This document shows positions 10,949 through 21,937 of a stretch of 64,000 bases of DNA, piece after piece. Below the pieces are notes generated by a model, which had not been told where the DNA came from, made no database searches, and saw only the letters and a list, made by a program, of their open reading frames with translations. Location of the stretch: positions 22,814,423 to 22,878,422 of the forward strand of contig NC_063436.1 in the NCBI RefSeq assembly GCF_020379485.1, in the 5' to 3' direction. A program made the translations under genes and the position numbers. The stretch's first letter is position 1. Each line of letters starts with the position of its first letter. The stretch is from Brassica napus. Lineage: Eukaryota; Streptophyta; Magnoliopsida; Brassicales; Brassicaceae.

Positions 10949-11964
10949 TTTAAAAAAAAAAATACATTTCAAAAGATACATCTTTTTATATTTTCACTAT
11001 AATTTTATCAGCAAAAAATGATTAACTGTAAAGTTAAAAACATCAATTGTATTTTTTGATTTTTATTGGTTTATAATTGTATAAATAATCGTAAAATTAT
11101 ATATTTATATCTATATTTAATATATGTGAAAATTCTAAAATATGTATTATTTTGAAATGGATAGAAAGTTTGTTTTAAGTGCAGAAAGGACTTCCTCATA
11201 AAGATCACAAAACTTGTAAGTTTTTAGTGTACTACTTTTTATTGTGAAAGTAGAAATTAATATTAATGTTCACATAAATGTGACTTAGGGAATAGTTTAT
11301 TAACTTTATTTTTTGACAGTGAATAGTGTTTTTATTGAAACAAAAATTAAGCTTAAATGAAATGAATCAACGGATGGAATAACAATCGGGATATATAATC
11401 AAAGATCAAAGATAAATCCAGTTTCGCTTACCATACTCATGTAGATCAAAATTTTGTTTATATCCAAATTGTAATTTTGCTAATGGGACAGAACTTATGG
11501 TAAAAGAAAGTGCATACCCCTGTTCTAAAACAATTCATGGTTAATCCACGATAAATTTAGCAAAATCACATTTTGCTTTAAAAAAAGCTTTAAGAAAGAA
11601 AAACAAACAAATGGGGACCGAATCAAACGTTAGACCACCACCATGCAATCAAAGTCGCCGTGTCGACTTAGCGTCCTTATACATGACTTCAACATTACAA
11701 GAAATTCAGTAAACTAAAAGTCTTAACCATTTATTATATATGATCGCCTTTACATGTTGATTTTATGTTTATATATATACCTGTTGATTTTTTGGGTCAA
11801 TGTATGCATCTGTTGATATGTATACATTTATATGCATACACAGGTTTGTCATTTGTGTATGTCACGCGCCTGTATCTTAAAAATGTAACTGATTTTTTTG
11901 TCAATTGTTTGGATTATCACTCCATAGTCCATACCGTTTAACTACAAATGCAAGTGGTAGTCGA
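10949..11964. other. Intergenic, no gene seen
   Basis: AT-rich spacer between the palindrome and the hAT MITE. No coding region, RNA gene or bounded repeat recognised. Confidence 0.5.
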
Positions 11965-11972
11965 AGGAGGGG

Positions 11973-12124
11973 CAGGGGCGGACCCAGGTGAGAAGATGGT
12001 GTGGCACAGGCCCCACACTCATTTTAAATTTTTCTTTAGTAACAAATTTAAATTTATTAACACACCCCTAACCTATATATAAATTACACTATGTGTTCTA
12101 TGTAAAGTTCTCGGTCCGCCCCTG
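11973..12124. mobile_element. hAT-type MITE, 152 bp
   Basis: Termini caggggcggaccc and ...ggtccgcccctg are inverted repeats, and perfect 8-bp direct repeats aggagggg flank the element (11965-11972, 12125-12132). The 8-bp TSD and CAGNGGCGG end are typical of hAT elements. Non-coding. Confidence 0.85.
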
Positions 12125-12132
12125 AGGAGGGG

Positions 12133-12692
12133 ACCAGCTTCATAGTTTCTTAACTCATTTTAGGTTGCGACATGGTTGCTCGTAAGATCTGACTTTTAAT
12201 TTACGACATTTATTATATACAATTATCAGTATTTTGAAAAAATAATACAGGTTTATAACATATGCAACTCCCCTATATTTAATATGTGATATAGCCATAT
12301 ACTAAGCATGGCGGTCAGTACTCAGCTGCTTGTGTTTCCTTTTTCCTAATCGGGTAATTAAAAACGGACCTTTCAAACATCATTTGGAACATTTAAAAAG
12401 AGGCATCAAATAAGATATATACTGTATATAATACCACGATACAGTTAGATCCTTACTTTGGACTCGCATAAAAAAACACTGTAAATGGACCACGATTGTT
12501 ACTAGGCATGTGTGTAACACGTCTATCCTTATAATATGATGTTTTTCCTTATATATATATGATATTTTTCTTATGCGTACATCGACTTCTAAGATTATCC
12601 TCTTTTGAATGGTTTTATCTCTTCTTTTATATGTTTTGCATGCTCTCAGATTTAATTATATCAAATATAACTATCTTTATTCTTAAGATATA
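12133..12692. other. Intergenic, no gene seen
   Basis: AT-rich DNA with no supported coding sequence between a hAT MITE and a Helitron. Confidence 0.5.
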
Positions 12693-13330
12693 CTAGAGTT
12701 TATCCCGCACATCGTGCGGGTATATATTCATTTTATAAATATTTAATTTTGATATTATTATATAAATTTAAATATACAATTTATATCTTAATGTTATGTA
12801 TTTTATAACTCTTTAATTTTATTGTTTGGGTTTCTTATTACTTTATTAATATAGGGGTTTGTTTTATACATATTACCTTTTTTATTACATTTTTGAGTTT
12901 TCATAATTTGAAATAATCAAATAAAAAATATTCTTCAACATATGGTTTTTGAAAATATATAGCTGTAGAAATAAATTTTTAACATATGTTAATAACTTCA
13001 TTTGTATAAAAAAAATCTGACATGATTAACAAATTTGAACCCGTTTTAGTGGTAGATGATAACTTATTTAAATGAAAGCATTATAATACTTAATCACGAA
13101 ATTAATTAATGCAATATTTAATAAAAACTATTTAAAATTTAGTAGGATTTTGTTAGATTTTTCTGAACAGATTTTGTTATAAGTGAAAATAAAATTCAAA
13201 TCTATAGTTAAAATTAATTTATTATTAATATTCCTATTAATTATTATGTCATATTATGTGATTAATGAAATGGTTCTAGTAGACTTCTAAATAGTAGATA
13301 AAAATGGTACTTCTCTTTTAATAGAGAAGA
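12693..13330 (-). mobile_element. Non-autonomous Helitron, 638 bp
   Basis: Read on the minus strand it starts TCTTCTCTATTAAAAG after a host A and ends in CTAG before a host T, the A^T target of Helitrons. A 7-bp-stem hairpin (cccgcac/gtgcggg, 12704-12720) lies a few bases before the 3' end. AT-rich inside, non-coding. Confidence 0.75.
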
Positions 13331-14047
13331 TGAAGATAAAAATGTTGGATACTAAATTTTAAAATGAATTTAAAGTTGAAGTCGGAGTCGTTTGTATTGT
13401 CGATGAGATGTGTTAGTTTCATCCTATATGATGCAAGTTGAACCTCACATCCTCCAATTTGGTGTTTGGTCCGAACCACCCAAGGTTTTTATTTATTTAT
13501 TTTATACTGAAATGGTAGCCAAACAAAATTAATTTTCTCACGTGAAACGACACTGTACTCATGTTCCCACTAAGACCATGTTCCCTGATTGGTAAAACCG
13601 AGGTCTATAGATGCATAGATTCTTGCTATAAATGCATTTAAGTGCTTTAGATTCATATAGGCATTGATCTTAAAAGCACAATTTTCTGAATGCAAAGTTT
13701 GTCTCCGAAACATAAGTATCTTTTAAGTTTTTGTATTTACATTTTCGGATCTATTAGATATTTAAGAACCAGTTCTAAGTTTTTTTAAGTTAAAAGTTAA
13801 AAGACAGATTCTTATATTCTGCTAAGAACTCACCTTAAGAACCTCTCATTAAACTTCTTCTTAGTCTTTCATCTACGGATCTATTGATATATTGATATGC
13901 ATGTAGATCGTCAAACGGTCCACTTTGGTTTAAGATTTTTTCGAAAATAACTTTACCACATCTTGTCGATAATAATTTTGAAATTACTTACCTGAAAAAC
14001 AAATTATTTAGGTATATCAGGTAACAAATCTCAATAATTTCTTGAGA
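13331..14047. other. Intergenic, repeat-like
   Basis: AT-rich spacer without supported genes. No bounded element defined. Confidence 0.5.
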
Positions 14048-14050
14048 TAA

Positions 14051-14265
14051 AACCATCATTAACCCCAATCTCTTAACTGAAGCTTTTAGTTTCGGAAGAG
14101 ACGGTTCTTAGTTTTTTTTAGATTTTAACTAAGAAAAATTAAGAATCGTCTCTTAAATAAGAGATATACGAGCCGTTTCTTAGCCGAAAAACGTAAAAAA
14201 AAAATAAAAAAATGTTAAATCATGAGTTAAGAACCCTGGCTAAGAGACCGGGGTTAATGATGCCC
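14051..14265. mobile_element. Tourist-like (PIF/Harbinger) MITE
   Basis: Inverted ends aaccatcattaacccc (left) and, reverse-complemented, gggcatcattaacccc (right), with the trinucleotide TAA duplicated at 14048-14050 and 14266-14268. Subterminal inverted repeats of gtctctta type fill the centre. Non-coding. Confidence 0.75.
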
Positions 14266-14268
14266 TAA

Positions 14269-14856
14269 GAAACTAGTCATCGGATGAAAGCATGCTTAGT
14301 ACATAGTACATGTGGTCGAAGTCGATATATAATGAAATCCCATACATAAACCAATAGTCGGGTAAGACTTCAAGATGTCGAACGTACGGACATTAACATT
14401 CCTAATGTTACTTCCACGTACATATGGTCAGAAACGTTACAAATGATTCATACATTTCTATTAAAACAACTATGATGTTGTCGTATTGGTTATCCATTCA
14501 ATTAAAATGAGAAGTTGAAAAAGATGGTCTCCATTATTTTTGTGGAAATGAACAAGCTAGAAGAATACAAATAAAGAGCCTTTAACAACAACGAGGAAGC
14601 AAGTGGGAAACAATGGTCATGTAACTTGTGATTCCATTTATTTCTTTGCAGTTTCTCATAATCTCATAAAGAAAATCCCAACTGAAAGACAATAGAAATT
14701 CTGAATTTGAGCCTTTGAAAGATATAACAAAGACAATAGAAATTCTGAATTTGAGCAAAAATAAATCATTCTATTTTTTGAATGAACTTATACGAAGAAA
14801 ATTTGTATCTGATGAGAATCAATCAAGCATGTACGTTCCATGTTCTATCTTGCTGT
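14269..14856. other. Intergenic, PUB22 3' flank
   Basis: No gene recognised. Contains a short direct repeat (gacaatagaaattctgaatttgagc at about 14691 and 14733). The 3' UTR of PUB22 should lie at the right end. Confidence 0.5.
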
Positions 14857-16128
14857 TCAAGCAGGAAACGAAGCATACAAATTTCTTGGGACACAAGGTG
14901 ATTCCCTCCAAACCCTAGCGTGCAGCTTAAGCAATTCCTTAGCCTTTTCTTTAGTCTTGTTTCCGCAACTCACTTGAAGCACCAAACACATCTTCGCCAC
15001 AACTCCCAATTGCAACATCTCCTGCAACAAACAAGGCGTAGCACAAAACCTCCCAATGGAAAGCAAAACCCTAACCGCCCTTTCGCTAGTTATCTGAGAG
15101 ACCCTCAATATCTTCTTAGACACAACGGCAATAGCCGCACCATGATTCAAAAACTCGGCTCTTCCTTCAGCACACTGACATAGCATATCAAGAACCACCA
15201 TAGCCATCTCTGAGTTTCTTCTCTCGGATGAGAAAGTTTCATCCATTAGAAGCTCTATTATCATAGAGACCGCTCCAGCTGCCACAGCCTTGTGCCTATT
15301 CCTTCCCCATGGACATATAATCACCAAGATCTGCATTGCTGATGTCGTTGCCTTGTGAGAGATCTGATCACTCAAGATCTGAACCACTTCATTGAAAAGC
15401 TCACGTTCCAACAATATGATCTGCATGGGATCCGCAACTTCAAGAATCTTCTTGAGGAGAAAAGCTGCATAGGCTCTTGATTCGTAGTTCCCACGTTGCA
15501 TAATCTTAGTCAACGTCATTACAAGATTAGTTCCCTTCTTGTTGTTTAAGAGACTCTTGCGTGCTTCCTCCGATGTGTCGAGATGGTAGAGTATGCTTAA
15601 AGCTTCGTCCATTAAGCTCCTCGAAGAATCAAACCGGTTCTCCAACATGTTTGACTGACACAAATCGTTGGATGTATCTACGGAGTTGCTGACGATATTT
15701 GCCAAGAACTCTGGAACTCCTGCGGCTTCTAAGCACCTTTTGTTCGTTGGATTCTCCGACACTATTTGACGTAGCCGTTTAAGGCATTTGACTTGGTTCT
15801 GATACGAAGATGAAGAATCTTTGATGAGTTTTTCGATCTCGGACTTAGAGATTAGAGGTTTTGGTGTTGCGATTCTCTCGATTCCGTAGGATGCATTGAG
15901 CGTACACCAAGATTGGATTAGACGGCGAAGAGTGTGGTTTGGTGTGAGATCGGTCTCGGTTATGACTTGTTTGGTGACCGGACATGAGTTGTTCTTACCG
16001 GTGAAGAGCCATTTCTCGATGCTGTCCCTGTCGTAGGTTATCCCGGTGGAAACTATGACCGGATCCTTCATGATATCTAGAGAGATTGGACATAGGAAGA
16101 AACAAGGAATGTCTATCTCTTGATCCAT
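14857..16128 (-). CDS. PUB22: U-box E3 ubiquitin ligase PUB22-like
   Basis: 423-aa plant U-box/ARM protein, single exon. Arabidopsis PUB22 (At3g52450, about 435 aa) ubiquitinates the exocyst subunit Exo70B2 and, with PUB23 and PUB24, dampens PAMP-triggered immunity and drought responses. The U-box spans about residues 8-80 (IPCFFLCPISLDIMKDPV, then TYDRDSIEKWL); Cys13, needed for ligase activity in the family, is present. The rest is armadillo-repeat-like helix, ending ARVWRESPCVPRNLY as in PUB22. The start MDQEIDIP at 16128 is chosen over an upstream in-frame ATG (16188) because it matches the family N-terminus. A TATA motif lies at 16296-16303. Compared with Arabidopsis it lacks a Ser-rich insert around residue 170. 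PUB23 is the close alternative; synteny favours PUB22. Confidence 0.93.
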   Translation of the reverse strand: MDQEIDIPCFFLCPISLDIMKDPVIVSTGITYDRDSIEKWLFTGKNNSCPVTKQVITETDLTPNHTLRRLIQSWCTLNASYGIERIATPKPLISKSEIEKLIKDSSSSYQNQVKCLKRLRQIVSENPTNKRCLEAAGVPEFLANIVSNSVDTSNDLCQSNMLENRFDSSRSLMDEALSILYHLDTSEEARKSLLNNKKGTNLVMTLTKIMQRGNYESRAYAAFLLKKILEVADPMQIILLERELFNEVVQILSDQISHKATTSAMQILVIICPWGRNRHKAVAAGAVSMIIELLMDETFSSERRNSEMAMVVLDMLCQCAEGRAEFLNHGAAIAVVSKKILRVSQITSERAVRVLLSIGRFCATPCLLQEMLQLGVVAKMCLVLQVSCGNKTKEKAKELLKLHARVWRESPCVPRNLYASFPA

Positions 16129-18765
16129 ATAACTCGCCGGAAAATATGGAGAAAAAAAGTGAATCTTGATGAATAAATGGATCAACAAAGAATCTCAATA
16201 AATGAAGTTTTTGCTTTATCAAAAGTGTAGTAGTTGAGATTTATGAGATGTGAATTGTATTGAATAAGTTAGCAAGAAGAGAGAAGAAAGTAGGGTTTAT
16301 ATATAAAAGATTGAAGAAATATTCAGAGTTATTACAAAAGTCAAAACACGGAAAATACAAGTATTTGTAAACGCTTTTTGGATAGTTGTCCTATTTATTA
16401 TTATACTATGGAACGTATAATATAGATTTGACTTTTTGGGTACTATAACAAAAAAAAACACAATAATAAATGCTTTTATGTTTGAAAGGGAGACGCATGG
16501 AGAGTATTGAATTGTCAAAGAGATTCAGTTACGGCGATGAAAGTGTAAATAGTAACGAAGCCATTGGAGGATTTGGTCGTGGCGGTGTTGAAGACAAGTG
16601 GTTTATATGCTTTGTTTTTCGATTTTACTCACATGTCATATTTGCTTATTCCTCGCATCTTTTCTTGCCATATATCCTCTACGTGACATTGTAAATTTAT
16701 TTATTTGATTCATAAAAAAGAAAGCTAAAATTGACAGCATATTTCAAAACTAGTTGATATACTGTTGGAACCGTATTGTAGAGGAAGATTATTGGGTTAT
16801 TTGTCAGCAAAAACATGATTATTGTTTGGTGATGTTTTTTCTGGTGCAGACAAAACCCAGAGTGCCATCAACGGTTGGATTGTACTTTGTTTCAGGTTCC
16901 ATCTCTGATAATAGATTTAGACCCATGTTCCTTGATGCTTTCCTTTGTTTCTTTTTTCTAGGCCCTTTTTCACGATGTTTTGAACATTTGCTATTTTTAG
17001 TTAATGTTTCATTTTATTTTCGTATTTGTTTGCTCCTTGATCCTTGTGCCAGTGGAGAAGATGTCGCTCATTGACAAATGTCTAATAAAACAAAGAATAA
17101 ATTTTGTAAATGGTGATGAAGAATTTTTTAATGGAAAAATAAAAAATTGCTAATAACATATTTTTTATAAATTGATTTGCTATTGCATCTCTTTGAAAAA
17201 TAATTAAAAGCGAGAAAGCATATACCAAAAGGGGGATGTATTGTCTCGGTGGGAATCAATTTGCTAGTTACTACATACCACTTGGGGTTTCTTAAGTCAT
17301 ATCTTCGGATTGCAATGCCTTTGTGATTAATATTTGCATGCACCGATTAAAATAGTCAAACAATATGTTTTATTATAGTTAAAAGATTAATAAAATTTTG
17401 AGATTTGTTAGTTAAAAACGTTTATTTTATTTTTTGAACTTGAAACCCTTTATTATTTTTTTAGGGAGAGTTATGAAAATGGCTTCAATTTGTACCCAAA
17501 AAAAACATTTTGTGCTGTAAGATTTTTTTTTCTCCGGATATTTGATCAGACATGTAAGTTTTATTTAAATATCACTATTATATTTCTTTAAACAGCGACC
17601 ATAGTTTGTAACCCCCCCCCCCCCCCCCCTCCCCCCCCAACTTTATCTTTAACAACCGAATAATATTTTCTAACATTTCAAACCGAAAATCGATCGATAC
17701 TAACACTTTTGTATAACTAAAAAGTGAATGTCAAGGTATCGAATTCGTCCCACCACTAACGTGAATATTAACTTCCGGATGAGAACGAATGTGAACAAGT
17801 AACTGATCAAACTTTCTATTTATTTGGTAAAAAGGCATTAGTAACTGATCAACTTGTTTAAATTATTTAACTAATTCCCACACACTCGTCAAAAATGACC
17901 AATACGTAAAGAAACAAGCGGCCGTTTTAAAAATAGTTATCAAGAGTGAGTTTGTTCTTTGTGCCAGCAAAATAACGTTTTTATAAATTGAGATCGCTGA
18001 CTTGTCTTTTTTCTTTTGTGCACTATCGCTGACTTGTCTTTCTTTGAGAAAATGTAAGATAACTACACGTTTTTGGTCAATCAAGTGAAACCATGATATG
18101 GGCCAATGGTAAAACAAAAAGTGCAGACATATAGAACAACACTAAGTCAATTAATTTTACAAAAAAAAACACTAAGTCAATTAAGTATTACTTATACAAT
18201 GTATTCAAATAATACTAGATAATGAAACTGCTGACGTAGTTATTAGTATGTCAAGATGGGAAATGGAAAGCATGGTCTTTGTTCTCTGTTGATTTATTCT
18301 ATATAATTTGAGTACGATGGATAATACACATTGAGGTCGTCTAATACAAGTTGATAGGTAATCCAAGTAGGTTTTGCCACGGTGGAATATAAAATTTTAA
18401 ATATGAATGGGTGGCGTAGAGACGATTTATTTGACATGGAGCCAAGACGAAAATGAAGTGTATACAGCTAAATTACATTAAAAATATATGGTCAGAAAAT
18501 AGACACCTTCATACAGGCTACCACATGGGATTGGATCGAAATATAGAAAATTTGGACGTCATATTATTGGCATTCTACAGAAAACTAGGGGGTTAAATTA
18601 GCAGATTCGAACAAAATAACAACCCCCTAAATTCTCTACATAGCTCTTCTTTCTTGATGTGCAAGCTAATATAAATATGCAGTGTCTTCAATGCATACCG
18701 TTGGAAGATTTGTCTTCATCACTTGGCAGTATGATTGGGCATAGAAAGTAAAATACATTCTGCAC
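16129..18765. other. Intergenic, PUB22 promoter and unassigned DNA
   Basis: Contains the PUB22 TATA motif (tttatata, 16296-16303) and leader. Around 16470-17070 are weak open frames on +, with an exon-like patch at about 16850-16900 bounded by gtgcag and cag/gtt, which I could not identify. A long C run sits at 17612-17638. No confident gene. Confidence 0.45.
17612..17638. repeat. Poly-C tract
   Basis: Eighteen C, one T, then eight C. It may be real or a sequencing/assembly inaccuracy; homopolymer G/C runs of this length are rare in this otherwise AT-rich DNA. Confidence 0.85.
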
Positions 18766-18768
18766 TAA

Positions 18769-19806
18769 GACCATTTTCAGTGGTTTTTCTCATTTTTTCC
18801 CTCAAAATGAAGTAAACTCAAAATGAGTTTGTGATTTGCTCCAATGGTTCCCCTTATTTTCTCCCTCAAATCTTATTATATTCATTTTTCAAATTTTTAT
18901 ATATTGCAAAGAACACTTTTATTTTATAAGATTTTAGATTATTCTCACTTATTTTTAAATTATACAATTTAACCAAACTTCAACTTGTGAAAAGCAAATA
19001 TTTATTACATTAATAAAAGTACATAACAACATACAAAGTAATAATAGAATTTTACTTAAACAGTACTATTACTATATTTTTCCCACAAATGATCAATCAA
19101 TGCATTTCGAAGAGAGAAATGAGCTTCTTTATCCTTGATTTGTCTAAACCGACTCAAAAACTTTTGGAATCGGGTAGTTTCGTCTTCAGCTATTTCAACT
19201 TCCGGAGGTGAAACTTCTCTTTCAACTACAATTGGTGCATCAAGATCACATTCAGTCAATATTTTAATGATCTTGGTGGATCTGGAATAACCTACCTGAT
19301 TATTAAGTTATTTTCATCAATATTGTATTAAGTTTTTCTTATGTTTAGAGTTATGTTTAGAGTTGTTAAATGTTGTATTAAGTTTGTTGTGATTTTTTTT
19401 TAACTTTGTATTAGTTATGTATCTCAATGGTATTGTTTTCTATTTTATTTTTTAAATTATATAGTATGATTTATAAAATTATAAATTATATTTTAATAAT
19501 TAATTATTGGTAATTCTATTTTAAGAAGTTTAATCAGTATATACATATTGGGTATAAAGTTATAAAAGTTATGTTTAGTGTTAATGTTTTGTTTATGCAT
19601 AAAATAAAAATTGTCATAAAATAAAGGATCATTATGTAAATAAAAAAAGTTTGACATCAAAATGAGGTTGTGAATAGTGTTCCCTCAAATTTGATGGAAT
19701 ACTGTTCATATACTCATTTTTTCCCTCAAAATGATGTACTATTGGAGATGAGTTTCCCTCATTTTTTGATGTTTTCCCTCATTTTGGTGCACCATTGGAG
19801 ATGCTC
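18769..19806 (-). mobile_element. Degenerate PIF/Harbinger element
   Basis: 1.04-kb element with imperfect inverted ends (gaccattttcagtggt; right end reverse-complemented gagcatctccaatggt) and a TAA duplication at 18766-18768 and 19807-19809. Subterminal ccctcaaaatga-type repeats line both sides. It holds a remnant of transposase C-terminus on the minus strand (separate entry). The internal part of the transposase is missing, so it must depend on another element. Confidence 0.75.
19056..19259 (-). pseudogene. PIF/Harbinger transposase C-terminal remnant
   Basis: 67 codons ending FRQIKDKEAHFSLRNALIDHLW plus a short tail. The pattern of charged residues followed by AH..LR..LI.HLW resembles the end of plant Harbinger/ALP1-like transposases as I remember them. 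No DDE catalytic residues are included, so this is a non-functional remnant. Confidence 0.55.
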
Positions 19807-19809
19807 TAA

Positions 19810-20281
19810 TAGCTTCTTCATCATTATTATATCTACCCTAATCAATTCCAACATGTCACTTTCTTTCCTATTTTTATATTCCTCTCCCCAAAATGGAAAC
19901 TTTTAATACTTCCGTTCCGAAACTTCCTTTCTTGGAAAGGATCCATCAGATTATCAAATTTCAAGAAAATGTATATTAAGTGGATGACGAAGGAGACTTA
20001 GGCTCGGTTCCAAGGTCTGGACCTCCTTTTCTTTTTTTCCTTATAGAATCTATTTTTAGCTCAGCCATGGCGGGTTCACTATTTTTATCCAAATTGATTT
20101 GTTTTGTTCTTTAACTAGCCAAAGAAAGAAAGAGTCAAACGTTTGGCAAAACGTGATTAGTCTTCGTGCTTTCCACTAAACCTCCCCCCCCTTTGTTTCT
20201 CCAAATCCTTTCCTGGAAAGTTTTGATTAATTTCAGGAAATTAATCGGAGACAACGGAGAGGGGAGGGTAGAGACACAACG
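19810..20281. other. Promoter region of the At3g52460-like gene
   Basis: No gene of its own. It is the 5' flank of the Pro-rich NHL gene; a C-rich patch at about 20181-20190 lies in the probable leader. Confidence 0.5.
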
Positions 20282-21184
20282 ATGCCTTCTCCTCCGGAAG
20301 AAGAAACTCATCCCAAAAATGATTCGGGCTCGGATCAAACCTCTGAACGCGACACCAATCCACCACCACCGCCTTCGCCGCAATCTCAACCGCCTCCAAC
20401 GCAAACGCAACAACAATCTTACCCACCCGTTATGGGCTTTCCTGGTTACCCTCAAGCCCCATACCAAAACTACCCAAACCCACCTTACAACCACAACCAA
20501 TACGCCTACGCACAAGCCCCACCCGCTTCATATTACGGTTCTTCTTACCCACCTCAGCAAAACCCGGTTTACCAAACACCCCCTCCGTCCGGTTTCTTCA
20601 GAGGAATCCTCACCGGTTTAGTCTTTATAGCCGTCTTCCTTTGCATCTCCACCACCATAACATGGCTCGTCCTCCGTCCTCAAATACCGGTTTTCTCCGT
20701 AACCAATTTCTCCGTCTCCAATTTCAACCTAACCGAACCGGTATTCTCCGCACAGTTTACAGCTAACCTCACCGTCGAGAATCCGAACACGAAACTAACA
20801 AGCTACTTCAATCGAATCCAAGGATTCATCTACAACCAAAACGCGGTCGCGGAAGAAGATTTCTTGGCCATGGAGTACTTCCAGCCGGTTTACGTGGAGA
20901 CCAAGAAATCGGTTTTGATAGGAGAAACCCTAACGGCGGGAGGGGAGGGACAGCGGAAAGTTCCAAGCTGGGTCGGGGAAGAGATGAAGAAAGAGAGAGA
21001 TACGGGAACGGTGTCGTTTAACCTGTGGATGGCTGTTTCGGTCACTTTTAAAACCGATGGTTGGTCGGCGCGGGAAAGAGGACTTAAGGTGTTTTGCGGG
21101 AAGTTGAAAGTTGCGTTTGAAGGAGGATCAGGAAACGGTGCCGTTTTGTTGCCTAAGCCTCTTCCTTGTTTGGTTTACGTTTGA
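20282..21184 (+). CDS. Proline-rich LEA_2/NHL membrane protein (At3g52460-like)
   Basis: 300-aa single-exon protein. Residues 1-103 form a Pro/Gln/Tyr-rich cytosolic tail (repeats of type YPNPPYN, PPASYYG). A transmembrane segment follows at about 109-131, then LRPQIPVF, the post-membrane motif of NDR1/HIN1-like (NHL) proteins, and a LEA_2 beta-sandwich with the variant NPNTKL motif at about residue 168. Arabidopsis At3g52460, annotated as a hydroxyproline-rich glycoprotein family member, occupies the same position. Probable type II plasma-membrane protein with the LEA_2 domain outside. Function unknown; NHL relatives are linked to pathogen and wounding responses. The next gene is another NHL member, as in Arabidopsis. 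Confidence 0.88.
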   Translation: MPSPPEEETHPKNDSGSDQTSERDTNPPPPPSPQSQPPPTQTQQQSYPPVMGFPGYPQAPYQNYPNPPYNHNQYAYAQAPPASYYGSSYPPQQNPVYQTPPPSGFFRGILTGLVFIAVFLCISTTITWLVLRPQIPVFSVTNFSVSNFNLTEPVFSAQFTANLTVENPNTKLTSYFNRIQGFIYNQNAVAEEDFLAMEYFQPVYVETKKSVLIGETLTAGGEGQRKVPSWVGEEMKKERDTGTVSFNLWMAVSVTFKTDGWSARERGLKVFCGKLKVAFEGGSGNGAVLLPKPLPCLVYV

Positions 21185-21893
21185 TCCTTTTGCCTTGGAA
21201 GTTTTCTTCTTCTTGATATCTCTCTTGTAATGTTTGATTGTTTACAAGGTATAGAAACCTAGTAAACGAAGTTACAAAGGAAAAAAAATTAGGTTCTAGG
21301 TGGAGAAAAAAAATCCAGTCGTTATTAAATCGATCTTGTAATCGTTTTGAATGAGTACAACAAGAATGTGATATAAATCCTTGATTCAGATATATTTGTA
21401 TGACTCGTTCAATCCACGGACTGTTTGATCGAGGTTGATTGATAAATATTGGAGATAACTAAGAGAGCAAAATATGTATCTTGTAAAGTATTTGTGGCTG
21501 TTCAAATCCGATTATGAAGTGAAACACAAAAAATCTATAAAGCCCAAATCTATTTGTTTTGTGAAATGATAATGATTAGCTGATTTAAATATGTATCATA
21601 AAATTTGGATATGTTTTATTTTTAGTTGTGATAGATCTAAATTTGGTGCATATATATAACTTTCATATAAATTATTAATAAACAATATAATAATATCCAT
21701 CAGTTAAAAAACAATATAATACTATTCATGGGTTGGGTCCTCATGAACACGGACCAGGTTTGTTGGACCTGAAACATCATCATGATGGAAACTTCTCCTA
21801 GTTTTGTGTATCAGATTGCGTCAGAATGCACAGAGAGAAATCACTCGAGTCTCGATCGTATGTGTAGTGGAGTAAAAATATATATATGAGATT

Positions 21894-21937
<44 letters not shown>

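Noticed and set aside
16470..17074. Two plus-strand open frames between PUB22 and the NHL genes
   Set aside because: They carry splice-like borders but no similarity or start context I can support; left as intergenic.
20135..20621. Frames overlapping the Pro-rich NHL gene on both strands
   Set aside because: Shadows of the Pro/His-rich coding sequence.
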